DNA from: CAZIKB01 sp964539665
Lineage (GTDB): Bacteria; Zhuqueibacterota; Zhuqueibacteria; Oceanimicrobiales; Oceanimicrobiaceae
Direction of reading: 5' to 3'
Length of the DNA stretch: 27,273 nt
NCBI GenBank assembly: GCA_964539665.1
Contig: CAZIKB010000088.1
Span: forward strand, 1 to 27,273
Of the stretch, positions 25,589 through 27,273 are shown piece after piece. Under the pieces are notes generated by a model that did no database searches, had not been told where the DNA came from, and worked only from the letters and a program-made list of their open reading frames with translations. Position 1 is the first letter of the stretch. Each line of letters opens with the position of its first letter. The position numbers were made by a program, and so were the translations under genes.

Positions 25589-27004
25589 ATGGAAACAGTT
25601 GGCTGGCTTTCAATTCTTCCACCGGTAATTGCAATTGTTTTAGCTATTCGGACCAAACAAGTATTTATTTCCCTGTTTTTTGGTATCTGGTTAGGCTGGA
25701 CGATTTTATCTAGAGGCAATCCAATTTCAGGATTGGCAGCGGCTCTGGAAGCTTGTATTCGCGTCTTTGAAGATGGTGGCAACACTAAAGTAATTGCTTT
25801 TAGCGCAATGGTTGGCGCCCTGATCGCGTTCACACAATATTCAGGCGGCGTAGAAGGATTTATTCAGTGGATTATGGGCAAAAAACTTGTAAAAAATAGA
25901 AGAGACGCTGGTCTTTTAGCCTGGCTCATTGGAGTCGTCGTATTTGTAGAATCAAGCATCACCTGTCTGGTTACGGGTGCTATCTCCCGCCCTATTTTCG
26001 ATAAACTAAAAATTTCCAGAGAAAAACTGGCGTACATATGTGACTCCACATCTGCACCTATCTGTATTCTGATTCCATTAAACGGCTGGGGTGCGTTCAT
26101 TATGGGCTTATTAGCTGCCCAAAACATTGACAAACCATTTATTACTTTATTAAAATCTTTGCCTTTTAATCTGTACGCAATCTTTGCGCTAATCACCCTG
26201 TTAATTGTAATCATTACGGGCAAAGATATTGGCCCCATGGCGCTCGCTGAAAAGAGAGCCCGTGAAGAAGGGAAAGTTCTACGCGATGGTGCGGAACCGG
26301 TTATTTCAACAGAAGTCATTACAATTGCTCCAAAAGAATGTATTCAACTAAAAGCGAGAAATATGTTCATACCGCTTATCTTAATGATAACAATGATGCC
26401 TGTCAGTTTGTATATAACCGGGGATGGAAATATCATGAATGGCTCAGGTTCAACCTCTGTTTTTTGGGCAGTGCTAACCGCAATTATCGGTGGAGGCATA
26501 ATTTATAAAGCGCAAGGCATCATGAATCTAAAGGAGTCTGTTGATTTATTTTTCAAAGGATTAGGGGGACTCATGCCTTTAGCGTTGCTAATGATGCTGG
26601 CGTTTGCGATCGGCGCAACCTGTAAAGAGTTAGGTACCGGCCCTTATGTTGCAAATTTATCAAAAAAATGGTTAAGTCCAGGAGTTGTACCGGTAATCTT
26701 ATTCATGGTCTCGGGCTTTATTGCCTTCTCGACTGGCACTTCGTGGGGGACGTTTGCCATTATGATTCCAATTGGAATGCCAATCGTTGATTTGATGGGA
26801 ACAAATCTTCATGTCACATTGGGTGCCATTCTAAGTGGAGGGATTTTCGGAGACCATTGCTCCCCTATTTCAGACACAACCATCATTTCTTCCATGGCTT
26901 CGGCCTCGGATCACATAGATCACGTTAGAACTCAATTGCCGTATGCGCTATTAGCCGCATCGGCTGCAATTATAGTATATTTGATAGTAGGACTGTTTTC
27001 TTGA
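25589..27004 (+). CDS. nhaC: NhaC-family Na+/H+ antiporter
   Basis: Inner-membrane antiporter of the NhaC family, 471 residues with about 11-12 hydrophobic helices. Conserved polar motifs within helices are VESSITCLVTGA (120-131), DSTSAPICILIPLNGWGAF (152-170), STGTSWGTFAIMIPIGMP (381-398) and GDHCSPISDTT (421-431). Such motifs are typical of NhaC-type and related transporters. Some members exchange organic acids (MleN exchanges malate for lactate with Na+), so a substrate role linked to the aldolase is possible. GAGG at 25580-25583 overlaps the aldolase stop and serves the ATG. With the Rnf operon at the other end of the window, a Na+-based energy economy is plausible but not shown. Confidence 0.88.
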   Translation: METVGWLSILPPVIAIVLAIRTKQVFISLFFGIWLGWTILSRGNPISGLAAALEACIRVFEDGGNTKVIAFSAMVGALIAFTQYSGGVEGFIQWIMGKKLVKNRRDAGLLAWLIGVVVFVESSITCLVTGAISRPIFDKLKISREKLAYICDSTSAPICILIPLNGWGAFIMGLLAAQNIDKPFITLLKSLPFNLYAIFALITLLIVIITGKDIGPMALAEKRAREEGKVLRDGAEPVISTEVITIAPKECIQLKARNMFIPLILMITMMPVSLYITGDGNIMNGSGSTSVFWAVLTAIIGGGIIYKAQGIMNLKESVDLFFKGLGGLMPLALLMMLAFAIGATCKELGTGPYVANLSKKWLSPGVVPVILFMVSGFIAFSTGTSWGTFAIMIPIGMPIVDLMGTNLHVTLGAILSGGIFGDHCSPISDTTIISSMASASDHIDHVRTQLPYALLAASAAIIVYLIVGLFS

Positions 27005-27031
27005 TTTCGAGCACTGAATGGTCACAGCCAT

Positions 27032-27049
27032 TGTTCCAATATGGGAACA
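27032..27049 (+). terminator. hairpin after nhaC, possible terminator
   Basis: TGTTCC/GGAACA arms with a 6-base loop lie 28 bases after the nhaC stop. Outer GCC (27027-27029) and GGC (27050-27052) can add pairs with a two-base bulge. Only a weak ATTTCTTG follows, so factor-independent termination is uncertain. Confidence 0.35.
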
Positions 27050-27143
27050 GGCATTTCTTGTTACAAACGAACAGATATTGTCATTCAGGAAGAATCTTGT
27101 TAATAAAATGCACTGTGGTAATTAACTAAAAAGCTTCCTCCTT

Positions 27144-27189
27144 AATAACAACAATAAACCTCTCGGCTAAAATTGAGTTGTTGTTTATT
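27144..27189. repeat. AT-rich inverted repeat near window end
   Basis: AATAACAACAA (27144-27154) can pair with TTGTTGTTTATT (27178-27189) with one bulged base around a 23-base loop. It may be a weak terminator for either strand. I see nothing else after nhaC. Confidence 0.3.
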
Positions 27190-27273
27190 ATTGGATTAGA
27201 TTACTTTTAACATATTTGTGTCGAGTAGACATAATATGACTCCTATATTAATACACGTACATTAAGACAATAT

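Noticed and set aside
1..27273. CRISPR arrays, tRNA or rRNA genes, transposases, phage genes
   Set aside because: I saw no regularly spaced repeats, no tRNA T-loop context and no such protein families on reading the window.

Overview
The window comes from a Gram-negative bacterium. It encodes an SLBB-type polysaccharide export protein, a Wzz-like co-polymerase, a Wzx-like flippase and a complete six-subunit Rnf complex. All recognisable genes lie on the + strand. Gene content and the palindromic intergenic repeats would fit a member of the FCB assemblage (Calditrichota/KSB1-like lineages). That placement is inference and rests on no marker gene.

Region 1 (about 1-6331): a 698-base gene-free leader is followed by rnfC-D-G-E-A-B and an RseC/MucC-family gene. 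Together they encode an ion-pumping ferredoxin:NAD+ oxidoreductase and a probable redox-linked accessory protein. Spacing is tight except for a 167-base gap before rnfB. Two unusual residue patterns stand out. RnfB has lost exactly the four ligands of one [4Fe-4S] cluster in its second ferredoxin domain. RnfG has His in place of the conserved Asp of its flavinylation motif.

Region 2 (about 6735-24603): a Wzy-dependent surface polysaccharide locus. It has two nucleotide-sugar enzymes (dTDP-glucose 4,6-dehydratase and a WbpA-like UDP-sugar dehydrogenase), then SLBB exporter, Wzz, Wzx, a nucleotidyltransferase/HAD-phosphatase fusion, a TagF/TagB-like polyol-phosphate transferase, a methyltransferase, a Wzy-like polymerase, three family 2 glycosyltransferases and a WbaP-like initiating phosphotransferase. 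The fusion enzyme next to the CDP-glycerol-type transferase suggests a teichoic-acid-like, polyol-phosphate-containing polymer on a Gram-negative surface. Seryl-tRNA synthetase (serS) sits inside this locus and overlaps the next glycosyltransferase by one base. The centre of the locus (wzx) is far more AT-rich than the rnf genes.

Region 3 (about 24793-27004): a class II aldolase with a cysteine-rich C-terminal tail, followed seven bases later by an NhaC-family antiporter. The last 269 bases hold only weak hairpins.

Two intergenic regions, 6332-6734 and 9072-9433, carry clusters of inverted repeats that look like dispersed palindromic elements. I saw no tRNA, rRNA, CRISPR array, transposase or phage gene.
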